Positions 24,901-33,388 of a DNA stretch of 38,887 nucleotides are shown here, in pieces. Where the stretch lies: contig JAUCBJ010002797.1 of the NCBI GenBank assembly GCA_032718475.1, positions 1-38,887 of the forward strand, in the 5' to 3' direction. Each line of letters begins with the position of its first letter. The stretch's first letter is position 1. A model generated the notes under the pieces. That model did not search any database, was not told the DNA's origin, and was given only the letters and a program-made list of their open reading frames with translations. The stretch is from Nemertoderma westbladi. Its lineage: Eukaryota > Xenacoelomorpha > Nemertodermatida > Nemertodermatidae. A program made the position numbers and the translations under genes.

Positions 24901-25992
24901 ATGGATGATAACGGAATGGAACATACATACCACATCTTATGGAGTATTACTGGTATTGATTTTAGTACATTGGAATATTCTAATAATATAGATAGCGTTA
25001 GTGGGTCTGAAACTGGCAATGATCATTTGCCTCCTTTAATACCAGCAACAATTAATTCCAATTTGCAACCAATTAGTATTGGCTCACAACATCAAAATGT
25101 GGAAAACCCCTGCGTTTCAACGGGTATATTACCAAGTGTTGTCGGCATGGGTTGTAGTAGATTAATAATTGATGACAATAGATCAGCAAATGCTACCATT
25201 ATGGATACCGTTAATAGTGGAACAGTACCTGTAAGTGGTACAAGTATGGATACCAGCACCGGTAGTGGGTTATCACATTCGGGAAGCCGGCTATTCAAAG
25301 GAAAGGGAGACCTAACACAACAGAAGCAGGCACATTCGGATGAGGGGCGGTTTGTATGTCATATTGATGCTTGCCAGAAGCGTTACAAAAATAGTAGCTG
25401 CTTATCCGTACACAAACAGAAGCATTCGGATAAGCCGAAGTTTGTTTGTGAAACTTGCGGGAAGAAATTCTCTACAAAGCCAAATCTGTATAAACACAAG
25501 AAAATACACACCGACGTGAGGGCGTTTGTATGTAAAATTTGCAGTAAGCAATTTAAAACAAAGGAAGTTCTAACCCAACACGAACGGACGCATTCGGATG
25601 TGAAGGCGTTTGCATGTAATATTGATACTTGCCAGAAGAGATACAAAACAAGTAGAGCCTTAAAGACACACAAGCAGATACACGCAGATGAGCCGAAGTT
25701 TGTATGTGAAACTTGCGGGAAGAAATTCTCTACAAAGCCAAATCTGTATAAACACAAGACGATACACACCTACGTGAGGGCGTATGTATGTAAAATTTGC
25801 AGTAAGCCATTTAAAACAAAGGATGTTCTAAAAAAACACGAATGGACGCATTCGGATGTGAAGGCGTTTGCATGTAATATTGATACTTGCCAGAAGAGAT
25901 ACAAAACAAGTATAGCCTTAAACAGACACAAAAAGATGATTCATTCTGCAGAGCAGCCCGATGTATGCGACAGCTCAGCAGGAATGGATTAG
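24901..25992 (+). CDS. C2H2 zinc-finger protein, seven fingers, intronless
   Basis: An ATG-started 363-residue ORF. Residues 1-130 are Ser/Thr/Asn-rich and without a recognised domain; 131-145 look like a finger that has lost its cysteines. Seven C2H2 fingers follow at about 151-175, 181-203, 209-231, 237-261, 267-289, 295-317 and 323-348. Fingers 1, 4 and 7 have the longer C-x4-C spacing (CHIDAC, CNIDTC), the others C-x2-C. The fingers form a three-finger block repeated with an exact 86-residue period. Linkers are of the S/T-D-x-K/R-x-F kind rather than TGEKP. The protein is expected to be nuclear and to bind DNA (or RNA). The intact frame with synonymous and conservative differences between blocks argues for a working gene. 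No canonical AATAAA follows closely; AT-rich sequence comes 100 bp downstream. It could be a retrocopy or one member of an expanded family. Confidence 0.85.
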   Translation: MDDNGMEHTYHILWSITGIDFSTLEYSNNIDSVSGSETGNDHLPPLIPATINSNLQPISIGSQHQNVENPCVSTGILPSVVGMGCSRLIIDDNRSANATIMDTVNSGTVPVSGTSMDTSTGSGLSHSGSRLFKGKGDLTQQKQAHSDEGRFVCHIDACQKRYKNSSCLSVHKQKHSDKPKFVCETCGKKFSTKPNLYKHKKIHTDVRAFVCKICSKQFKTKEVLTQHERTHSDVKAFACNIDTCQKRYKTSRALKTHKQIHADEPKFVCETCGKKFSTKPNLYKHKTIHTYVRAYVCKICSKPFKTKDVLKKHEWTHSDVKAFACNIDTCQKRYKTSIALNRHKKMIHSAEQPDVCDSSAGMD

Positions 25993-26295
25993 GGATGAAT
26001 AACGTTTAACATCCACAAATGGATTCACCCAGGAGCACAGGAACGTATACGATAACTGTGTGTTGTGTTGGGCATCCCACTGAAGATAAACTTTAAAAAA
26101 AATATAAAAAAAATATAGGATTGCGGTTTTATTCTACTATAATAATTATTTATCTATAGAAGACATTATAATCTATTGTATCTTCTAAAGTAATAGGTTT
26201 TCCCGCTTTCGTTATATTATTATAAGTTTAGAATCCAGTAATCAATTAAACAGTTAAACCGTTGTATATTAATGTAGGAAACCTAGCTGAAGCTA
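25993..26295. other. AT-rich spacer with no recognised gene
   Basis: Follows the zinc-finger stop codon. It holds A-rich stretches near 26094-26120 that may be part of the 3' UTR, but no canonical polyadenylation hexamer at a convincing distance and no ORF. The 42-bp minisatellite begins just after. Confidence 0.5.
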
Positions 26296-27649
26296 CCTAC
26301 TGACTGTATTAGTTTGTACTGACAATATGAGTCGCAGACTACTGACTGCAGTAGTTTGTACTGACAATATGAGTCACAGACTACTGACTGCAGTAGTTTG
26401 TACTGACAATATGAGTCACAGACTACTGACTGCAGTAGTTTGTACTGACAATATGAGTCACAGACTACTGACTGCAGTAGTTTGTACTGACAATATGAGT
26501 CACAGTCTAGTGACTGCAGTAGTTTGTACTGACAATATGAGTCACAGTCTAGTGACTGCAGTAGTTTGTACTGACAATATGAGTCACAGACTACTGACTG
26601 CAGTAGTTTGTACTGACAATATGAGTCACAGACTACTGACTGCAGTAGTTTGTACTGACAATATGAGTCACAGACTACTGACTGCAGTAGTTTGTACTGA
26701 CAATATGAGTCACAGTCTAGTGACTGCAGTAGTTTGTACTGACAATATCAGTCACAGACTACTGACTGCAGTAGTTTGTACTGACAATATGAGTCACAGA
26801 CTACTGACTGCAGTAGTTTGTACTGACAATATCAGTCACAGACTAGTGACTGCAGTAGTTTGTACTGACAATATGAGTCACAGACTACTGACTGCAGTAG
26901 TTTGTACTGACAATATGAGTCACAGACTACTGACTGCAGTAGTTTGTACTGACAATATGAGTCACAGTCTAGTGACTGCAGTAGTTTGTACTGACAATAT
27001 CAGTCACAGACTACTGACTGCAGTAGTTTGTACTGACAATATGAGTCACAGACTAGTGACTGCAGTAGTTTGTACTGACAATATGAGTCACAGACTACTG
27101 ACTGCAGTAGTTTGTACTGACAATATGAGTCACAGACTACTGACTGCAGTAGTTTGTACTGACAATATCAGTCACAGACTACTGACTGCAGTAGTTTGTA
27201 CTGACAATATGAGTCACAGACTACTGACTGCAGTAGTTTGTACTGACAATATGAGTCACAGACTAGTGACTGCAGTAGTTTGTACTGACAATATGAGTCA
27301 CAGACTACTGACTGCAGTAGTTTGTACTGATAATATGAGTCACAGACTACTGACTGCAGTAGTTTGTACTGACAATATCAGTCACAGACTACTGACTGCA
27401 GTAGTTTGTACTGACAATATGAGTCACAGACTACTGACTGCAGTAGTTTGTACTGACAATATGAGTCACAGACTACTGACTGCAGTAGTTTGTACTGACA
27501 ATATGAGTCACAGACTACTGACTGCAGTAGTTTGTACTGACAATATGAGTCACAGACTACTGACTGCAGTAGTTTGTACTGATAATATCAGTCACAGACT
27601 ACTGACTGCAGTAGTTTGTACTGACAATATCAGTCACAGACTACTGAAT
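26296..27649. repeat. 42-bp minisatellite, about 32 units
   Basis: Tandem array of a 42-bp unit containing ATGAGTCACAG, ACTACTGACTGCAGTAGT and TTTGTACTGACAAT. There are no indels across the array, so one plus-strand frame stays open for 448 codons (14-residue unit, MSHRLLTAVVCTDN). The unit has no similarity to a known protein and the frame merely reflects a unit length divisible by three. Variants are few: ATGAGTCAC to ATCAGTCAC in seven units, and AGACTACTG to AGTCTAGTG or AGACTAGTG in others. Edge units are degenerate (first near 26296, last near 27640), as expected for an array homogenised in its middle. Confidence 0.95.
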
Positions 27650-27731
27650 CTGCATCATCTGCTGAGTATCTAATAGTTTTACTGACAAGCCAATAGTCAA
27701 GATTTTACAGTTAGTATGTACACTACACGAA

Positions 27732-28224
27732 GTGGGGACTTCGCGCAGCACGAAGTTGGCGAAGCCTTAGCGAATTGACACTGTTAGGGGGTGGGTCAAT
27801 TTATGCAAATAGTTGTCGTTGTCACGTTGGCCCTCTAGCGGCAGACTGGAGAACTGCAGATGGATTCGCCTCCTTTGAAAGTCACAGCTAATGGTCTAAT
27901 ACATATCTGCCAAGTTTCAGCTTAAACGGATTAAAAGCAAAGAAATGGGAGGGCATTTAATGTTTAGACATGTGGCCCTCTAGCGGGAGACCATTGCACT
28001 GATGGTGTCTGAAAGTCTCTCAAAAATCTCAACTTTTGCTCATATTGATACCTACAAATTTTCAACTTGGCAGCTTTAAATCCGACAAAGTTATTAGCAT
28101 GTCAAAATCGTAACGACGACGACGACAACGACGACGACGACGACGACAACTATTTGCATAAATTGACCCACCCCCTAACAGTGTCAATTCGCTAAGGCTC
28201 CGCCAACTTCGTGGCTCGCCCCAC
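27732..28224. mobile_element. MITE-like element 1 with about 80-bp terminal inverted repeats
   Basis: Begins GTGGGGACTTCGCG and ends GGCTCGCCCCAC. The inner parts of the ends, from CACGAAGTTGGCG through TTATGCAAATAGTTGTCG, are almost perfect inverted repeats (about 27748-27825 against 28140-28212). The left tip carries ACTTCGCGCAG where the right tip has CGAGC. A GAC/CGA microsatellite (28112-28149) lies just inside the right repeat. The middle contains two copies of TGGCCCTCTAGCGG and no ORF. It shares tip sequences with the elements at 30396 and 31678. No clear target-site duplication was seen. Confidence 0.75.
28112..28149. repeat. GAC/CGA trinucleotide microsatellite
   Basis: About a dozen ACG/CGA triplets with occasional AAC interruptions, directly inside the right inverted repeat of MITE-like element 1. 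The element at 30396 has a GACA microsatellite in the same relative position. Confidence 0.9.
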
Positions 28225-28301
28225 AGGCCTATATCACTATATTTTAAGTTAATATATCACAGTCACTATATCTGCCATCAGTCACTATATCACTTCACAT
28301 A

Positions 28302-28445
28302 TTATGTTGAGTCAGGTGAAAAGCGTGCCGAAGGGTAATAATAGTTCTGATATCGTTTTGGTGGTCGCAATGTACGTCCATAGCGCGATTCGATTGGTGG
28401 TCGCGAAGTTGAATCGGCGGAGAGGGAACGGTAGGTATGCGAATG
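28302..28445 (-). pseudogene. C-terminal tail of a second Gypsy pol (part b, after the hAT insertion)
   Basis: A minus-strand frame ending at 28302 contains SRYGRTLRPPKRYQNYY, a basic tail of the kind found at the very end of many Ty3/Gypsy integrases. It begins exactly at the left target duplication of the hAT-like element, and the matching upstream part of the protein lies on the other side of that element (33389-33790). The two halves are offset by one reading frame when read across the restored insertion site, so a small indel has accumulated. It is a dead fragment. Inference: it is one pol gene split by the transposon. Confidence 0.6.
28438..28445. repeat. Left 8-bp target-site duplication (TGCGAATG)
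   Basis: TGCGAATG immediately precedes CAGGGACGGATTA and is repeated exactly after TAATCCGTCCCTG at 33381-33388. An 8-bp duplication is characteristic of hAT transposition. Confidence 0.85.
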
Positions 28446-28455
28446 CAGGGACGGA

Positions 28456-28495
28456 TTAAGGGGGGGGGGGGTGGGGGGGGGGGGGCAACAGGGGC
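28456..28495 (+). repeat. G-run at the left hAT end
   Basis: About 27 guanines interrupted by a single T, then CAACAGGGGCAGCTGCCGGG. Such tracts are usual just inside hAT ends of this kind and could form a G-quadruplex; the exact length is prone to sequencing error. Confidence 0.85.
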
Positions 28496-28750
28496 AGCTG
28501 CCGGGGGCCCGTAAGTTGGAAGGGGCCCGCAATTTGGGAGAAATTTACAGCACTTTATCTCACTGATAAAACAATACGTTTCATTAATTCAAAATGATAC
28601 AAAATTTTCTTCAAAATCAAACTGTTGTGAATTTTTTTTGATTTGCCTATCGTAGAGCTTTCTCTATATTGCGACGATGTTAAATATCTAGTAATACCTC
28701 ACATATAGTATCATCATATAGTATAGTATAAAGTGGTTTACATGGTGTTC

Positions 28751-29626
28751 GGACACTTCCCCCCCGGACAGTTCCCCCCCGCTCAAGTAGGACACTTCCC
28801 CCCCGGACACTTCCCCCCCCAGACACTTCCCCCCCGCGGACACTTCCCCCCCCCCCCCCGACTGTTCTTAACTTCGCACATTCGTATTTTTAATTTTTTA
28901 AGGTAAACGGACCGCTTGTATCCAGATAAGTTGTATCCAATTTTCCTTTCGTAGCTCAGAAAGTGATCTTTTGCATCCCGATTTTACATTTTATATCCAA
29001 GTTTTATTTATGGGTTTTATCAATGCAATTACATCGTATTGTTTGCTAATCTTTAAACAATTAATTATATTAGATGACCTATAAATTCCATCCCCTGAAT
29101 GATATACTGTTTTTATTAACTATAGAATTATAATAATTAATTGTTTTAATTATAGGTTTATGTAATAGTCTTCTTCAAATTTAGCAGATGGGAATGAATA
29201 TTATTGTTGCAATCAAAATTATACCTCTCCAGGGTAAAATCGGGGTGCGTCGACCTGTATTCTGTGTTCAGCATTACATATTGATATATATATTACTACT
29301 ATACATACTATATAGATATTATACACACTACATATTAAATGTCCTGGTTACTTGCAATATTTTTAATAGGATTTTGTTGAATTATATAATATTGTAGTAA
29401 TTTATATATTAAATTGGTTAACATTCAATACAGCTCCTACTTAGTCAATTTATTATCTGATGATACAAACATGAATTAATTATTTCAAAGAGAGAGTTTT
29501 AACACTTTAACTGGGGGGGGAAGTGTCCGGGGGGCAAGTGTCCGTGGGGGAAGTGTCCGGGGGGGAAGTGTCCTACTTGGGCGGGGGCAAGTGTCCGGGG
29601 GGGAAGTGTCCGGGGGGGAAGTGTCC
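28751..29626. mobile_element. Foldback element with tandem GGACACTTCCCCCC arms
   Basis: The left arm (28751-28862) is a tandem series of GGACACTTCCCCCCC-type units; the right arm (about 29511-29626) is the reverse complement (GGGGGGAAGTGTCC units). The 650 bp between them are AT-rich with no convincing gene. Terminal inverted repeats made of short tandem subunits define foldback elements. The element truncates the SLC22 reading frame at 29627. About 25-30 bp of imperfect direct repeat (CTAGTAATACCTC and TAGTATCATCA) is found at about 28688-28717 and 29634-29660 on either side, possibly a large target duplication with extra bases inserted on the left. Confidence 0.75.
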
Positions 29627-29636
29627 TAGATCCCTA

Positions 29637-30395
29637 GTAATACCTCCTGTAGTATCATCACCTATTTGTTTATTATTAATGCGAGCAATTTTCGGCATAA
29701 CATTCAACGCTTGCTTCCATTTCCCTGTGGTTGCCAACCATCTTGGCGATTCAGGCCAGACAACATAGAAGAACAGACACATGAAAGGAAATAGACACTG
29801 ATATAAGTGAAAATAATACCATGGTAACCGTCGGAATATGTACGAACAGACAGTGGATAGCATCATGCCTACTCCAATAAATGCTTCAAAAGAGACACCA
29901 ATAAAGGTTCTGTACTCATAGCCAACGAGTTCCATGGCCAGGATAGTCCCAATCATAAGGGGGGCTGAATAACTCATTCCCAAAACTATTTGTTGAAATA
30001 TAAAATAATGTATATTTCCCGGGAAAATAAACATGAAGGATTGACCCATACTTTGCAACAAGAATGCGAGAAATATGGCTTTCTTCCGTCCCCATATATC
30101 TGAAATCGCGCTGAATAATCCCGCTCCGGGTATTATTGTGAGAATAAATGCCGTTTTCGCAAATTGAAACTCTACATCCTTTTCACAAAAGAAATTAAAT
30201 TTCATGAGGTAGGTGTTTGTGAAGACGGACTGGTCAAATGACCAGCCATGGCGACATTTGATTCGATCCTTGTTTTAAATCTCTCCAAGTTTATCAACAA
30301 TATACGAAACATCGCAGTGGTAACCGGTGTGCGCGCTAAGAAGCACCATTTCCATGATCAGCAGTGTTGGAATTGACGCACATAATAACACGTTC
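29637..30395 (-). pseudogene. SLC22-family organic ion transporter remnant, main part
   Basis: The minus-strand frame encodes the end of the first membrane segment (VLLCASIPTLLIMEMVLLSA), a short extracellular loop, CRHGWSFDQSVFTNTYL, and then several membrane segments. It includes the MFS loop motif SDIWGRKKA and the SLC22 signature PESPRWLATTGKW. These are hallmarks of polyspecific organic cation/anion transporters, which move organic ions across the plasma membrane. About half of the usual roughly 550 residues is present (TM1 to just after TM6). An in-frame TAA (30275-30277) sits in the first loop, and that loop is far shorter than the usual 80-120 residues, so part has been lost. The frame runs into the foldback arm at 29626. 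Absence of introns over 750 bp suggests a retrocopy or an intron-poor ancestor. Confidence 0.85.
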
Positions 30396-30997
30396 GTGGG
30401 GACTTCGCGCAGCACGTAGTCGGCAAGCCTTGGCATACGGTTCATATAGAGCAAATGGGGCATGTCTAGTTTGGACCCCATATCCCATGCTATAAATGTA
30501 TTCATTCGATATACAATCATATGTTAATCCGCTAGGTGGTGTCAAATTGTTATTCTGCAATTTCGTACTTACCAGTGCAGCACTGTACAGCAGTACCGTA
30601 CCGGTAGGCCTATGTCATTACTTCTGAGTCTCTAGCGGATCCCCAATTAAATGTCTTAACTTTTCAATTTCGTAAAAGATAGACTTCATGATTCTCTACA
30701 GGCCACCAAAATTTCAGCTCAGGAAAATGAGGCCTTCCCGAGAAATTTAACATTTTCTAAAAACCACATAATCTGTCGTAGCTGACGTCAGACTGCATGA
30801 TTTTTCACCAAACTTTACAAACTTTCTAAACTTTCTCTCTACTACTTACCTACTAAGTTTGGTTCAATTCCGAACCAGCGATGCCGAGAAATTCGCGTTC
30901 AAACATTTACCAGACAGACAGACAGACAGACGGACATGCCCCATTTGCCCTATATGAACCGTATGCCAAGGCTCGCCGACTACGTGTCTCGCCCCAC
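30396..30997. mobile_element. MITE-like element 2, inserted in SLC22 TM1
   Basis: Begins GTGGGGACTTCGCG, nearly identical to the left tip of the element at 27732, and ends GTCTCGCCCCAC. The inner ends from CACGTAGTCGGC through GGGGCATGTC are inverted repeats of about 60 bp (about 30412-30466 against 30933-30987). A GACA microsatellite (30911-30935) lies just inside the right repeat, the same layout as in element 1. No ORF of its own. It divides the first membrane helix of the SLC22 remnant. No convincing target duplication was seen. Confidence 0.75.
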
Positions 30998-30998
30998 A

Positions 30999-31158
30999 CA
31001 ATAGTGCAATAAACAACAACCCATTGATAGCAGCCAAAAGAACCTATGAGAGGCCAAATATCATCATAAGTGTGAATGTGTTTATTTTCATCAACGAATT
31101 TATTATTATCTGATCCATTTCCACCTAATTGTGTATCGCCATAATTAATTGTTTTCAT
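30999..31158 (-). pseudogene. SLC22-family transporter remnant, N-terminal part
   Basis: Starts at an ATG (31158) and encodes about 53 residues: an Asn/Asp-rich N-terminus, then TYDDIWPLIGSFGCYQWVVV, which matches the N-terminal signature of SLC22 proteins just before the first membrane helix. The frame then enters the MITE-like element (30396-30997). The next piece of the same helix lies directly beyond that element, at 30395, in the same orientation. The MITE therefore either interrupts the gene or serves as an intron; a GT...AG pair that restores the frame was not found at the element borders. The segment lies inside the hAT-type element, oriented opposite to the plus strand. Confidence 0.7.
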
Positions 31159-31185
31159 TTTATTTAATTGAATTGTAATATACAA

Positions 31186-31532
31186 AATTATTAATTGGAG
31201 AACTGAGCTACTATGCCCAAAACATACCGGTAGTAAATGTGTCTAGTTTGAAGAAAAGAAGGTTACCCACCCTTCAAAGGTTGTCTGTAAATGAGATTGA
31301 AAGGAGGACGACCCATAGGGCCGGAATGACAAGATTGGAGGAAAGTCAGGCCTACACGGAACGACCAAAATTTAATTTTATTTCATTAGTAAAATTCACA
31401 CAGCGGGACAGGCCAAAAACAAACAACACATAAATCAGGATTAAATAATAAACAATGAGTTAGTGCGTTTAGAAGGATCTTTTTCTTAGTGACCAAAAAA
31501 TAATTGAATAAGAATAGTTTTCAAAGGCGATC
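31186..31532. other. Spacer between SLC22 remnant and foldback element
   Basis: No gene recognised. AT-rich, with a short unsupported plus-strand frame (31239-31433) that resembles no known family. It would correspond to the upstream flank of the captured SLC22 copy. Confidence 0.4.
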
Positions 31533-32373
31533 TTAGTTCCAATTGAAACGAATTTAGTTCCAAAATAAATTTTACAAAGCGAACTTAGTTCCAATCCCAG
31601 AATATCAAAACTAACTTAATTCCAATGGATGCGAATTTAGTTCCAATGGGTACGAACTTAGTTCCAATGTTTCAATCGTGGGGATAGCCATGTAGTAGGC
31701 GAAGCCTTTTCGTATTGCCACTATTTGGGGTGGATCAGGGTCAACAATAATTGTAAATAATTGTAAAACCCTTCTGTCATTTTTACAAAAACGAATTATT
31801 ATTAATGAATTAAATGTATAATTACATATTTTAAATATATATATATTAATCACGAGTATACTGATACTGACTGACTGAGTCTGTAGTATTATATACTCAA
31901 GTCATGCACATTGTGCCATTTTCACACCAAATACAATATTTATCAGTTGTTTCGGTTTAGGTGGATGGGCGTTGTTTGGGTTAGGAGGTTGGGCGTAGTT
32001 TGGATTAAGAGCTTGGGCGTTGTTTTTTACAATGAATATCATTTTAAATGATTAAATATAAATTAATTGAATTGAATTGTTTGGGTTAAGAGGATGGGTG
32101 TTGTTTGGGATAAGATTGTTTTGGTTAGGAGCTTGGGCGTTTTGGGTTAGTTATTTACAATTATTATTTAACCATCTACCTAATAGTGGCATTAAACATT
32201 CTTCGTCAACTATGTGGCTCGCCCCACACCTGCAACATTGGAACTAAATTTGCATGCATTGGAACTAAATTGGTTTTCGTTTTTCTCTAGTTATTGGAAC
32301 TAAGTTCGCCTAAATTGGAACTAAATTCGTTTCCATTGGAACTAAATTCGCATGAGGCTTAAATTGGAACTAA
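31533..32373. mobile_element. Foldback element with TTAGTTCCAAT arms and a MITE-like core (element 3)
   Basis: The left arm (31533-31670) holds several TTAGTTCCAAT subunits separated by GCGAA-type spacers; the right arm (about 32233-32373) holds the complementary ATTGGAACTAA units. Inside the arms is a core with GTGGGG...CCCCAC tips (31678-32227) whose left end GTAGGCGAAGCCTT and right end GTGGCTCGCCCCAC resemble the elements at 27732 and 30396. The interior has imperfect GTTTGGGTTAGGAG-type repeats and no ORF. Either a MITE landed in the middle of a foldback element or the whole is one element with compound ends; the symmetric position favours one element. Confidence 0.7.
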
Positions 32374-32384
32374 GTACGGGGAAT

Positions 32385-33289
32385 CGTTGGTACAAATAAG
32401 TAACGCTGGTGATATTTTTTTCAAATAAAACAATATATTCGATATAAAAACGTAACGGAAAACATTATGGACAGAATAGTTGAATTTCGCTAAATTGAAT
32501 ATCAGTGAAAAAAAGCGTCCGCTTACTTTTATTTTTATCGAATAATAGTCCTTTATTATTTAAATAGTAATAATTTTTCCTAAAATTACACCATCCAAAT
32601 GACATCAATTCTATATTTAGGAACGATTATATTGGTGTATCAATAAATTAGACACAACAATTACTTAAAATAGCAATTTCCTAGCCTACTGAACTCGTGA
32701 ATGATTTCAGACAAAATCTAACAGAAAAGTAAATTAAATGTTAATTGTAATACAGTAATAATTTACTATTATTTTAAATCGACCCTTTTGCTAACCTTTT
32801 TCCTTTAAGCATTACTTTACACTTAAAATATTTTTTAAAACACTTTAAACATTCTTTGAAAGTGTAAAGTAATGCTCAAAGGAAAACGTTAGCAAAAGGG
32901 TCGATTTAAAATAATAGTAAATTATTTCTGTATTACAATTAACATTTAATTTACTTTTCAATTAGATTTATCTGAAATCATTCACAAGTTCAGTATAGTC
33001 ACAAGTATTTGTAGTAATTGTTGTGTCTAATTCATTGTTATACCAATATAGTCGTTCCTAAATATAGAACTTATGTCTTTTTGATGGTGTAATTTTAGGA
33101 AAAAAATATTATTATTTAAATGAAAAAGGACTATTATTCGATAAAAAAAAAAGTAAGCGGAAATCACCGCTTTTTTCACTGATTTTCACTTCAACTATTC
33201 TGTCCATAGTGTTTTCCATTACGTTTTATATCGAATATATTGTTTTATTTGAAAAAAAATATCACCAGCGTTACTTATTTTTACCAACG
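32385..33289. repeat. 905-bp near-perfect palindrome
   Basis: The arms 32385-32823 and 32861-33289 are reverse complements with scattered mismatches and small indels, centred near 32842 on a loop of about 37 bp. Landmarks: CGTTGG at 32385 pairs with CCAACG at 33284; AGCATTACTTTACACT at 32808 pairs with AGTGTAAAGTAATGCT at 32861. No ORF. It has the form of a long-inverted-repeat transposon or an inverted duplication; a transcript across it would fold into a long double-stranded hairpin. It lies close to the right end of the hAT-type element. Confidence 0.9.
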
Positions 33290-33380
33290 GGGGGACCAAC
33301 ATTTTTTGCAATTGGTTTTCGTGGCTAGGGGCCCGTTGATTGCGACTGCCGGCGGCCCGAAAATTCATAATCCGTCCCTG

Positions 33381-33388
33381 TGCGAATG
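33381..33388. repeat. Right 8-bp target-site duplication (TGCGAATG)
   Basis: Exact copy of 28438-28445, directly after the right hAT end TAATCCGTCCCTG. Confidence 0.85.

Larger units (their letters stand above)
28446..33380. mobile_element. hAT-type composite transposon carrying SLC22 sequence
   Basis: The ends are perfect 13-bp inverted repeats (CAGGGACGGATTA / TAATCCGTCCCTG) with G/C-rich subterminal sequence on both sides (GGGGGCCCG-type and GGGGCCCG-type). The element is flanked by an exact 8-bp duplication, TGCGAATG, and splits a Gypsy pol remnant. CAGGG ends plus an 8-bp duplication are diagnostic of hAT. Over 4935 bp there is no frame resembling a hAT transposase or BED finger. The interior instead holds decayed SLC22 transporter sequence (minus), a MITE-like element, two foldback elements and a 905-bp palindrome. 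I infer a non-autonomous hAT that captured or was built around a host gene fragment and was then invaded by other elements. Alternatively the host fragment arrived after insertion. Confidence 0.75.

Noticed and set aside
25092-25769. Minus-strand ORFs opposite the zinc-finger gene
   Set aside because: Shadow frames of the C2H2 coding sequence with no family resemblance.
29188-29397. Plus-strand 69-codon ORF inside the GGACACTTCCCC foldback element
   Set aside because: Ile/Tyr/Leu-rich translation of AT-rich sequence; no motif or homology.
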